Below are positions 11,463-21,866 of a stretch of DNA of 64,000 bases, piece by piece (within the stretch, counting starts at the first letter, position 1; each line of letters opens with the position of its first letter). The notes under the pieces were generated by a model. The model was not told where the DNA came from. It ran no database searches and worked only from the letters and a program-made list of their open reading frames with translations. Origin of the DNA: Posidonia oceanica (taxonomy: Eukaryota > Streptophyta > Magnoliopsida > Alismatales > Posidoniaceae); the NCBI GenBank assembly GCA_037176725.1, contig JAZBRS010000020.1:55456001-55520000 (forward strand), given 5' to 3'. A program made the position numbers and the translations under genes.

Positions 11463-12942
11463 CCCGAGGCAACCCCATTGCAGAGTCTTCTCCCCTATCT
11501 AGTCGCTTGCATTCTCATTCCATTGCATATTCCCCCCACATCTCCTATCTTGCCTCTTGCATCTCTATTCCTGTATATTTTCTCATGCTTCTTCTATCCT
11601 TCTCTTGCATTTTTGCTCCATTACACATTCTCATTGCATTTTGTCCTTTCCAAACATCATCCCTTTTCAAATCATCATCGTCATTCTCATAAATCATGCA
11701 TTGCATTTTTTGCCTGGTGATGAAAACCGAAAGTGCTTGCCTGCTCTAGAAGGAGTCCACCTTGCCTCACCCGGCACTACTCGGATGTCTTAGCTAGTGA
11801 GGGAGCCACTACCCATCAGGACAGGCGAACTACCCAAACTCATAGGACATACACCTCCAAAGGAAGAAAAAATGCTAGGATGTGAGTTCAAAAAAGAGAG
11901 AATAAACATCTAGGCTTGGGCATATCAAAAAGAACAGAAGGCGAAGACAGAAGCCGGCCCTAGATATAGGGGTGTGCGGTCTAACCTTGCTCCTTCAGCA
12001 CATCTCAAAGGAGACCCAAGGCCCACATTCAAGAATCTATGAACCCTTTTTCACCTCCGAAATGGGGATAGCAAACGCCTGTGAAAAAAAGAGAAAAAGA
12101 AGAAGAACAAGCAAACAAAAAAAGAGAGAAAAAGAAAATAAAGCAAATAAAAAAAAAGGAGAAAAAAGAAAAGGGTTGGACAAAAGTCAGCCCAGAAATA
12201 CAGGCAACATTATCCCTCCCATATCCTAGAAAGGAACCAAGGATGTAAGCCTAAACAGTCCAAAACTCGCCCACCTCAAAAACAGACCCTTATCATCTCC
12301 AAAGCTAGGGGCAGAGAAAGCCTGCACACTCATGTGGGAGAAAACAAAAAAGAGAGCAGAAAAAGTAGGTGTAGGTCCTGAAGAGTTTGGCAGGTAGCCT
12401 GTCCTCACCACACCACCACCTGAATACTACCAACACCCCTTCTGGAGTGCCACCAACAAGTTAGGAGTCCAAGTAAGGCCTAGTGAGTCAGGGATCACTC
12501 CCTTCCTCTGCAGCAGGCACCAAAGCACTCCGTATGTTGAGAGCAAAAGCATACCAATCATATTTTAAGCATATCAACCTGTATCATGCATATCTACATC
12601 TCCAATCATCCCTTCTCTCTTTTCAACTATTCCACTCTACAAAACTTGCCTCGGCTTTGAGACAGTACTCTTGCCAAGCATGCGTTGACATCGTTTGAAC
12701 TGCGTTGGTCCAGAACTCTTGCCAGTCCTCGCCCCCGTATCAACAGAATCCCCCTGCTCATATATGTGCTTAACTACTATGTTCTGATGTTAACTACTGA
12801 ATATATTGAACTGCTTTACCAGCTTCAGATTCTGCTTTCAGTTAGAGATTATATGCTTGTGTGATCTGACTATCTACAGCATTGATAACAGGTACCTTGA
12901 AGATTCTGCAGCACCTGTCTGTTTCTCTCTACGGCCTGTGCC
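11463..12942 (+). other. El-1 spacer between pol and the extra ORF
   Basis: No coding sequence recognised. It starts with a pyrimidine-rich part rich in CATTGCAT words (11,470-11,720), then a block (about 11,730-11,815) also present in the El-B spacer (35,305-35,395) with the words CACCCGGCACTACT and GGGAGCCACTA. A nearly pure purine tract runs from about 12,083 to 12,180. The segment ends with a 3' splice-site-like TTGATAACAG at 12,882-12,891, 51 nt before the next ORF. Conservation outside coding sequence suggests a function in RNA processing or reverse transcription (inference). Confidence 0.6.
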
Positions 12943-14145
12943 ATGGGTTACCCCACTCTTGAGACCCCAGTACACTGCTCTGAAACCCTGCAGGGTTGGA
13001 TTGGTAAGCTCACCCAAGATGACTGTGAAAAGCTGTGCCTCTGGGGTATACCAACGAAACTGGTGAAGGCGGCTGATGTCGAAGTAAGCCGTCACCTCTT
13101 GTGTGCTGCCGCAAGATTCTAGAAGCCAGCACACCATGTCTTCCGCTTCGGAAGGACAGAGCTGACACCTACACTGGAAGAGGTGCACCGAATGTGTGGC
13201 TTCTCTCGGCTGATGGGACCGCCCATCTTCATGAGGCGTGACAAGTACATAGCGGTCCTTTGCAAGCTATCTAGGCTCTCTATTGACCGGTGCCAGCAAA
13301 GATTGATCTGCACTAGTGGCCTTACGCCCATGCTATGCCTGAATTACATTGATGAGATTGTAGACAAGCATGCTGAGCTCGGAGATGATCTTTGGCTTCG
13401 GGGATTTGTCACCCGATTTCTAGGCGAGCTGATATTCACGCATGGCCGGATGACGGTTGCGATAGAAATTGCTGAAACCGCACTAGTTGTGGTGACTAGG
13501 CAGATAGACTTGGCACCAGTTGTCTTGGCTGAAACATACCGTGGGCTGGACCGCATCTCTCACTATTGCCGACACTTCCACGGCTGCGGAGTGCTAGTAC
13601 AGATCTGGCTAGCTGCACATCTAGAACTGGACATACTGCACCCCCGAGGCAATGCTATCGAGACATATTGCAATAGCGGCCATGCCAAGACAATTAAAAG
13701 CGTCCCAGAAGAATACAACAAACTATCAGAGCTGACGGACGACACCGTAGCATGGTGTGTCATTCCATCCGCGGTTGAGCCTTTCACTATCTTCTTTGAT
13801 ACCCGCGATGCGCGACTTGTTGTGCTGCCAGGATTCACAGGGGGTGTGGAGTATCATCCCGTCTGGGTCATGCGGCAGTTTGGCCTCCAACAGGGCACCT
13901 TCATAGACAGCACCGCCCCCAGGCTCCTCCAAGCATTTCCTTTGGGTTCAACATTTGCTACAACTGAGCTAGCTGATCTGATGTAGCATGGAGTGTGGTC
14001 TACTGACATTGCATCCGTGCAAGGCTCGGGATGCACTCCTGAATATCTGACAGAGGTGCAAGCGCTCTGGCCCATTAGTGAGATACCTCCTGGCGCTCCC
14101 CTGTTCCCTGACTCCAGAAAGTCAAGGAAAGCCCGAATTGACTAG
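12943..14145 (+). pseudogene. El-1 extra ORF in env position, DUF7745/plant-mobile-domain-like
   Basis: The frame from ATG at 12,943 to TAG at 14,143-14,145 is 1,203 bp, exactly the length of the El-B copy. The motif FRFGRTELTPTLEEVHRMCG, followed by LMGPP, resembles the N-terminal part of DUF7745/aminotransferase-like plant mobile domain proteins (recognised from memory; not searched). Later conserved stretches are GELIFTHGRMTVAIE, RQIDLAPVVLAETYR, and LVVLPGFTGGVEYHP. No signal peptide or membrane segment is evident, so it is not an obvious envelope protein. Two in-frame TAGs break it, at 13,120 (Trp in El-B) and 13,984 (Cys in El-B). Function unknown. Confidence 0.7.
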
Positions 14146-14640
14146 GGCATCTATGTAGCTGTCTACGTGTTTAGTTCTTATGCTGTATCTTTTGGCCTGC
14201 CACAGGCATGTAATCAAGTTCTATCAATACAAATGCGTTCTGAGACACCTGTTTGCATTTCAAATCTGCTTCAAGTGCATGCATGATCGCATCAATCATA
14301 TTGCAGGGTCCCTGGCCAGACTTGCTGCCAAACACCGTAGGAAAGTCCTCCTCAATCAATCCAAGTACTGACCCGTGCCATCCAAACAAGAAAAGCCACC
14401 GAGCACCGTCATCCGGATCTTCTTCCAGGGACTGGTACCCCAAACTACTCATCTGGCAAACGCATTAGTTTTGTCTTCACCCTTTGTTTTCGATGCCAAG
14501 GACACGCTGGCCAACCCCTAGCATCATCCTGATACCATGGGCATCTTTTTGATCGCCCCATGGTATCATTCCCCCTCTCTTTCCCCCATGATATTCCTGG
14601 ATATCACGGGATGATCCACTCTCGCAAAATCCATTCATTT
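14146..14640 (+). other. El-1 3' spacer with an 11-bp-arm hairpin
   Basis: Non-coding. It carries a perfect inverted repeat, GATACCATGGG at 14,531-14,541 and CCCATGGTATC at 14,557-14,567. Hairpins with related but different arms (GATACCAGGGG with CCCCTGG) sit beside the hairpin arrays in El-B and El-D. Confidence 0.6.
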
Positions 14641-15690
14641 GCTGGCTGATAAGTCCGATATCTTATCACCTATTCATTTGTCGGCCGATAAGTCTGATAT
14701 CTTATCACTCATTCTTTTGCCGGTCGATAAGTCCGATATCTTATCATCCCTTCTTTTGCCGGTCGATAAGTCCGATATCTTATCATCCTTTCCTTTGCCG
14801 ACCGATAAGTCTGATATCTTATCAATCAATCAATCACCTCTTTTCGGTTGATGGGACTGTAAACTATCGTTCTTTGGCTGATATCCAAAACTATCACCTG
14901 CAGTTGTGTTATACGGCTGATATCCAGTGACTATCCCTCGCAATTGCACCTTTCGGTTGATAGGACCGTAAACTATCGTTCTCTGGTTGATGATCCGAAA
15001 CTCATCTTTGGCTGATATCCAAAACTATCACCTGCAATTGCATTATACGGCTGATATCTAGTAACTATCACTCATGATTGCGCTTCCGGTTGATAAGACC
15101 GTAAACTATCGCTTTCGATTGATAGGCTCGTAAACTATCATTTCCGATTGATAGGACCGTAAACTATCACTCTCTAGCTGATATCCGAAACTATCTTGTG
15201 CAATCATGTTATACGGCTGATATCCAGTAACTATCACTCGCAAACGCCCTTTCCGGTTGATAGGACCGTAAACTATCGCTTCCGGTTGATAGGACCGTAA
15301 ACTATCACTCTCTGGCTGATATCCAAAACTATCGTGGGCATTTGCGTTTTACGGCTGATATCCAGTAACTATCACTCATGATTGTGCTTTCAGTTGATAG
15401 GACCGTAAACTATCGCTTCTGGTTGATAGGACCGTAAACTATCGCTTCGGGTTGATAGGACCGTAAACTATCGCTTCTGGTTGATAGGACTGTAAACTAT
15501 CGCTCTCCGGTTGATATCCGAAACTATCCTGCACAATCATGTTTTACGGCTGATATCCAATAAATATCACTCACAACTGCGCCTTCCAGTTGATAGGACC
15601 GTAAACTATCGCTTCCGGTTGATAGGACCGTAAACTATCACTTCTGGTTGATAGGACCGTAAACTATCACCCCTCGGCCGATAAGTCTGA
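14640..15690 (+). repeat. El-1 hairpin-forming tandem array
   Basis: First part: five 39-bp units starting at 14,648, 14,687, 14,726, 14,765 and 14,804, each holding GATAAG, TCYGATAT, CTTATC, that is, 6-bp inverted arms. Second part (about 14,845-15,690): mixed units of 26-28 bp (GGTTGATAG, GACCGTAAA, CTATC) and longer GGCTGATATCC...TATC units. The arms of each unit are complementary. Not CRISPR: there are no unique spacers and the context is a retroelement 3' region. Confidence 0.88.
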
Positions 15691-16189
15691 TATCTTATTA
15701 CCTCCTTCACGTGACTTTGTTCCAGGAAGACAAAGTCCCGCATCTCCCTGTGGTAGGAGAGGATGCGCCTCTCCCTTCGCGCTTCTTTTTGCTTGCTTGC
15801 TCCCCCAGGCAGGGACAGGCTGCCCTTTTCTTTCTCGCCTTGTTGTGCAAGTTTGGACCAGCTGCCAAAATTTTGCGCTACATCGCAGTTTCTCTTTCAG
15901 CATTCCTTTTGCATTGGTTCCGCACTTCTTTATAACATTGCATGCCAGACTAACTGCATTAGCATCATCAGCAGCATTAGCATCATCTGCATTGCATCAG
16001 CATTAGCATGCATTGCATACATTGCATTCCATCCATCCGCACCTGCATTTTGCATTGCGACGACGAGCCACGACGTTCAGTGCATCCGTCGAATAAGTGA
16101 CTCACGCCAATAGCAATATTTTTGTGCTCCCGTCGGTCAGATGGGGTGTCTGGTCAACCTTGAGCAGTGGCCTCGCTTCGCTTGACCTC
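15691..16189 (+). other. El-1 conserved 3' internal end before the PPT
   Basis: Non-coding; a CATTAGCATCATCAG/GCATTGCAT-rich stretch, then about 120 bp that is clearly shared with El-B (29,963-30,070) and El-D (52,704-52,820): a block around GTGACTCACGCCAATAG, then CAGATGGGGTGTC, then CGCTTCGCTTGACC. The CAGATGGGGTGTC part can pair with the LTR start. Confidence 0.7.
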
Positions 16190-16206
16190 GCTCAGGGAGG
16201 GGCATC
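16190..16206 (+). other. El-1 polypurine tract
   Basis: GCTCAGGGAGGGGCATC directly before the LTR start TGTAGACACTCC. The same tract precedes the 3' LTRs of El-B and El-D. It primes plus-strand DNA synthesis in LTR elements. Confidence 0.9.
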
Positions 16207-17962
16207 TGTAGACACTCCATTTTGACAGGCTGAATCAATGGAATCCTTCTGGTGGCTTCTGAACCCAAACTTAGACCCAAAACCACATCTTTCTTTCCAA
16301 ATCAAACCCAAAACCAAACCTAGAATCACACCCATTTCCTAAACCCAAAAACCACCCAAAAACCATAGGAAAACCCATCCTTCCTAACCTAGAAAACCCT
16401 CCAAAAAACCCTTAGAATTTCAAACCAAAACCACTCCCAAAAACCCTAGAAAACCTAGGTAAAACCACCCATTTTCTACACCCAAAACCCTTCCAAAAAC
16501 CTTCAAAAATCCCACTTCAAATCCTAGGTCAAACACTAGAAATCCTAGGTCACACACTCATCCAATCCCACTTCATTTCTAAGCCTCTATCCCCTTCATC
16601 TCTCCAAATTATCCTTTTCTCTCTCCAAAATTATTCTTTTCTCTCTCCTCTCTATCCTTCATCTTATTCTCCTTCTTTTCCTTCCTTCTCTCTCCTTTTC
16701 TTGCTTGGCAATGGGCCCACCTTGTGCATCTTTCCTTCTTGTATTTTATCTGTATTTTTACTTTATTTTTATGTTACCTCTTGATTTTCTAATATTTAAT
16801 TTCCATCCACCCCTCTCTTTCTTCTTTCTTTTTCCATTTCTTTCTTTTCTTCTTCCTTTCCTTTTCCTTTTCCTTTCTTACACTAAACCTTTAAAACTCT
16901 AATTAGAAAAGGAAAACAAAAGAGAAACAAACCAAAACCTTAAAAAGAAATAATTAAAAAACTTGAACAAACAATTAAAAGAAAAACCCAACTAAAACCA
17001 ACTAAAAAAAACTAAGAATGCAATCTAAAAAAATATAAAACAAACAAGAGGAAAATGCTATTAAAAAACAAACAAAACAAAAATACAATCAAAACAAACA
17101 AAGAGCAAAAATCCTTTTAAAAATAACAACAATCAAAAACAAATCCTAGGAAAAAAGAAACAATTAAAAGAAACCCTAAGATAAGTAATTAAAAAAACAA
17201 TTAACAAATCCAAAAAAACAATTAAAACTTAAAACAATTTAAAAGACATAATTAAAAAGAAAAAAGAGGAAAAACTTAATGAGAAAAACTTAACTTAAAA
17301 ACAATTAAAAAACTTAACAAACATTTAAAACAAACTTAAAAAAACAATTTAAAAAGAAAACTTAAGAAAAATCATAAAAACTAAAATCAAAGCTAAAACC
17401 CCTCTCAACCCTAATTAACTAATTAAAAAGCAATCCTTTAAAAACCTAATTAAAAATCCTAATTTAAACTACTTTAAAATATTTTCAAATCTTTTTCATT
17501 TTAATTTTCTTCTTCCTTTTCTTCCTTTCCTTTTTCTTTCTTCCCCATCTCTTTCCTTTTCTTTCTTTTTTTCTTTCTTTTTTGGTCTAGTCCGGCCCAC
17601 TCCACTACAGCCTCCCCCCTCCTTTCTTTCCTTTCTTTTTTTTCTTTTCTTTTCCCGCACAAGCAAGCCTAGCCCACCTACCTGCCTTCCTCCTCCTTCC
17701 CTCCTTTCCTTCTTCTTCCTTTTTCTTCTTCTGCCTTCTGTTTCTCTCTCGCGACCTGAACAGCCTTCCCTCCCCATTTTAAAATCCAAATCTCCCCCTC
17801 CATCACCTCCAGCAACAGCACCTCTCCTCTCTCACCTTCTCTCAGCCCTTTCTTCGGTGGCATTAATGCCTGTCGCCTCGCCGGTCGCAGCCATTAGCTG
17901 CAGCCTTCGCGCCGGTGGAATTCGAAATCCACAGCTCGCGCCAGCACCCATTCCTCCTCCTT

Positions 17963-17969
17963 GATAAAA
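17963..17969 (+). promoter_or_regulatory. El-1 LTR possible TATA-like site (GATAAAA)
   Basis: About 1.76 kb after the LTR start, just inside the C-rich block, matching the position of TATA-like sites in LTR-A and the El-D LTR. A GGCCCA site II-like motif is about 370 bp upstream (near 17,595). Inferred from position. Confidence 0.3.
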
Positions 17970-20540
17970 CCCAGCCCTTCAGCACTCCTCTACCACCTTT
18001 TGCCAATCCAGAGAGAGCCAGAGAGAGCGTGAGAACCAGAGCAATTCCATCCTCCTTCCCTCTAAAAATTCAGCATCTTCCTCCTCCTCCTTCCCTCTGA
18101 AATCCAGACCCGTCCCAGGCCTCCAATCCTTCCAAAATCCATCCCCAAACTTCACCTAAAATCCCAGCATTCACCTCCACCCTTCCATGACCAGAGCCAA
18201 CCTAGAAACACCTCCATTTTCCCTTACAGTATCCATCACCACCTCTCCCAAAATTCTCAACTCCATAGACCTCCAAACCATCCCAAAATCCTCCCTTCGA
18301 CTCACTTGAACTTCACCTTCCCAAACCACCCAGCATCACACCTTCACACCCACCACAGCTCCGACCATCCACAACAAACACTCCCTCCATTTTCTGTCCA
18401 GAAATCGACCTACCAGCAAACTTCCAACACTGACCTTCACAGCCCAATTCAACCCTCCAGCAACCTTCACTAGACACCCAACTACCCACCAGTACCCTCT
18501 GTTCAGCTTGAGGAGCAACATATCACCTCCCCCACCTCCGGCAGTTCCTATGGAACCCAAAACTCGCAGCTTCTTCCGCCGGTCAGCAAGCTTGCGTCCG
18601 AGTAACCATAAAGCACTGGAGCGTCGCTTGGAGTGGATCCCGATCTTCACGAGCCACCGAGGATGCCTCCAGCAGTCAGACCACCACCGCCGACCCTTGC
18701 TAAAGCTGCTGACGTCGGGGGAGCGTTTCAGCCGTCGAAATAGGTACCTGCTTGCACCCTTAGGCTAGATTTCTTCCCCTTCTGCTCCTCAGCCCATTAG
18801 ATTAGGTTTCCGGTCTCTGTTGCGCAAAGTCGCCTCCGCCACTGACCTGTCTTCTCCAGCGAGCCTCTGCGTGCGAATCGAAGCTCCGACCCGCTCGTCC
18901 CTCGCCGATCAGCCCCCGAGCCTCGTGGAGCTTCCAACAATGCTGTCCTACCCTCCGTTTCCACCGTCGACGCTTCCTTCCTCCGATCTGCTTCTAGAGC
19001 CTCTGCAGAGCTCTGCCGCCTTCTCCGGTCAGCTCCAAGTCTCGTCATGGCACGCCGTCGATCCTCCGGCCTCCGTACACCTCCGGCGCAACTCCCCAAC
19101 CCGTCAGCACCGTCCGAACGCACCTCCTTCTCCAGCACCGAGCTCTAGTTTCTTGCGCTACAGTGTTTCCATTATTTTATTTCCTTTCGTTTGCCATCGT
19201 TTTATTTTTCGTTAACTTACCAATTTTTCCATGGAATTGCATTTCTACCTTACTGTTTTGTTTATTTGCTTTCCAGTCCTGCCATCGTTTAAGATTCATT
19301 TAAATCTGAATAAAAACTTTATGAAATTGCATAAAAAGTCTGTGCTTTCCTTTATTTGCATGTTAGTCCTGTTGTTGTATAAAAACCTCTGTTTTCTTTT
19401 ACTTTAAGCCCTGCAAGCTTTTTTTATTACATGTTAGTCCTCTGCAGTTACAGCTTTTTTATTTTTCTTTAAGTTCCAGCCCAGATATTTATTTTATTTA
19501 CATGTTGATCCTGCTCTAGTTCAAATATCTTTTCTATTCTTTATTTTCCAGTCCAGCAGCTATTTTATTTTGCATCTAAGACCTATGGTTGTTAAATGTC
19601 ATTTAAATATCTGCTTTTATCTTATTGCATTGCTTTTTAGTCCTCCTGTTTATTTTATTTGCCAATCAGTCCTCTATTTAATTGAATAATTCATTTAATT
19701 TCGTATTTTACCTTATTGCATTGCAATTTTATCCTGCTTTATTTTATTTTTGTATTTAGGTCCTCTGCATGCATGCACAGCATCATTTATTTGCATTTTT
19801 TCCTTATAAGATTGCATTTTAGCCCTTGCATGATTTTAAATTACATTTCAGTCCTCTACATGTTTACAAAAATCATTTAACTACATATTTTTGCATATAA
19901 AATTGCATTTTAGCCCCTACATGTTTTCAAATTGCATTTCAGTCCTCTACATCTTTACAAAAATCATTTAACTGCGTATTTTTCCATATAAAATTGCATT
20001 TTAGCCCCTGCATGTTTTCAAATTGCATTTCAGTCCTCTGCATGTTTAGAAAAATCATTTAATTGCATCTTTACCATATTAAATTGCATTTTAGACCCTG
20101 CATTATATTTTATTTACTTCCAGACCCTTAAGTTTTCAAAAATATTGCATATAGGCCCCTAACTTTTCAAAATCATTGCATATAGGTCCTTAACTTTTCA
20201 AAAACTTTGCATATAGGTCCTTAACTTTTTTAAAACATCACACTTAGGTCCTTTTGTGCATTTTTGCATGCATAACACCCATGCATCACTGCACTTAGCA
20301 TTTTTGCACACTTCTAAGCACTCCTAGCTCCCATGTGTATGGGAGGACCTGTTTTGCACACCCTTAGGACCCCTTTTACACTTAGATCCCTTCTTCTCCC
20401 CTATTATTGGGCCTTCTGCCTTGAAGCCTGGATATCTTCTGATCGGACCATCGAATCTTCGCAACCAAGTTCCCTGGACCACCCCGGTGGAGCGGACTTC
20501 AATGCTGACCAAGTTCTCCTCAGATCAGGCTTCAGATCTC

Positions 20541-20550
20541 CAAGGTAAGT
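20541..20550 (+). promoter_or_regulatory. Splice-donor-like site in U5 of the El-1 LTR
   Basis: CAAG|GTAAGT fits the plant 5' splice site consensus. LTR-A (near 3,377) and the El-D 3' LTR (near 47,822) carry CAG|GTATGT at the matching place; the El-D 5' LTR has TAG|GTATGT near 60,932. The El-B LTR has CAAG|ATAAGC (25,905-25,915), a G-to-A loss. With acceptors upstream of gag it suggests a leader intron. Confidence 0.45.
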
Positions 20551-21866
20551 CCTTCTAAACTCCTGCACAGCATCCTTGTCTGCATATCGTTTGCATTGCA
20601 TGCATTATTTTCGCCCTGCGTTTTCCATGCATGTAGATTAGGACTTCCTCTTCTTGCCTATCAACTCTACTCCCTCTTTTCGCGTACTCTTACTGTTTTT
20701 GGGTTGAGTTTCCCTTGGATTGACTACTAATTGCAACCTTCTTCCCCCTTTTCCACGATCCGATTGCACCACGAGCTTTTGGCAGCGTGCAAGACACATC
20801 GTGGAACGCTTTGGTGGGAAACAATTACAGAATAGTGGTGATCCCTCCACTTGCTTTCTTTTCCCTTTGTAGGTCTTCACACCTGCATTGTGTGGTCCTT
20901 AAGCAGTGTTTGTTCTCACACTTGCACCGCTTGCCTCTCCTTATTTCTCTTGCTTTCCCCTTTGCATGTTTTTGCATCTGCATTGCATAGCTTTTACGAA
21001 GTTTTGTTGCCCTTTGTTTCTTGCACTGTTTTGGGTGCATGCTTTGCTTCTTGCACCGTTTCGCATGCCTGCTTTGTTTCTTACACTGTTTTGCGTGCCT
21101 GCTTTGTTTCTTGCACCGTTTTGCGTGCCGATCTTCGTTTCTCGCACCGTTTTGCTTGTTTGCTCTTATTTTCTTTTGCATGTCGCCTACATTGCTTGAT
21201 TTTACCGATGTTTCGTTTTATCGCCTGCATTTGCATTTAAGGCAGTGATGCTTACTGCTTGGAGTTCTCATGGACCAGGGTTCACCTGGTTCGGAACACA
21301 GACAGCGTTGCTGAGTGCTTAGATTGCACGTTTAATTCCTTGCACGCATTCCATCACATAGAGCACACCTATGAGCATCTAATTAGGCATTCATGGCACT
21401 TAGGCATTCAAAGTCTGCATTTCCCTGTGTATGCGAGCGTAAGCCTAGAAAGACCGATTCTCAGGCGTGTTGGGGGTGCCTAACACCTTCCCTGCACATA
21501 ACAGGAGTCCTTGTCCTTTCTCTTGGCCCGTAATGACCATATTGCCCTTATCCTAGGCATGAGTCACATCATTTGCATCTCATTTCTTCTGCATTGCATT
21601 ACACTGCATCTTTTGCTTGGTTTTGCATGTTTATTCTCGCATTTCCCTAGTTTTCCTTGTCTCCCGACTTAATAGACACAGTGGCGTCTCTGATTTGTCT
21701 TATCTTCTTCTTTTCTTTCCTTTTTTCCTCTTTTAAGTGTTTCCGAGTCAAGTCTTCCTTCTCGGACACAGCCGCTAATAGTGAATCTGATTCCGATCGG
21801 TGCACGTGAGCTTTGGCACTGTGCATGGACGATCTGAACACCGGGATTACTATAGGATTATTATGG

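Larger units (their letters stand above)
1..21854 (+). mobile_element. El-1: Tat/Ogre-like Ty3 LTR retrotransposon, 5' end outside window
   Basis: Coding order protease, RT, RNase H, integrase, then an extra ORF, a tandem array, a polypurine tract and a long 3' LTR, all on the + strand. The order PR-RT-RH-INT defines Ty3/Metaviridae. The second RNase H and the long LTR point to the Tat/Ogre lineage (family knowledge; no tree was made). Gag and the 5' LTR lie left of the window. A solo LTR in the opposite sense interrupts it at 2,028-7,817. The element is dead: it has eleven in-frame TAG stops, at least one frameshift in the linker and a lost RNase H aspartate. Its right border is fuzzy, because the LTR seems to end in TATA at 21,854 rather than the usual CA. 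Confidence 0.85.
16207..21854 (+). mobile_element. El-1 3' LTR, about 5.65 kb
   Basis: Starts TGTAGACACTCC right after the PPT. The layout matches LTR-A: telo-box-like AAACCCTA words (16,250-16,560), a CT-rich part, an A-rich part (16,900-17,470), a C- and CpG-rich block (17,500-19,150), degenerate GCATTTTAGYCCT repeats (19,240-20,240), a splice donor AAG|GTAAGT at 20,544/20,545, 30-bp TTTTGCGTGCCTGC units (21,000-21,150) and conserved U5 blocks near 21,245-21,310 and 21,465-21,515. The end is unusual: about 44 bp without a match in the other LTRs sits between GATTCCGATCGG and GGGATTACTATA. The proline/serine-rich ORFs inside are not convincing genes. Confidence 0.85.

Noticed and set aside
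14640..15690. CRISPR-like regular repeats
   Set aside because: Units are contiguous with no unique spacers, units themselves vary, and the site is a plant retrotransposon 3' region.
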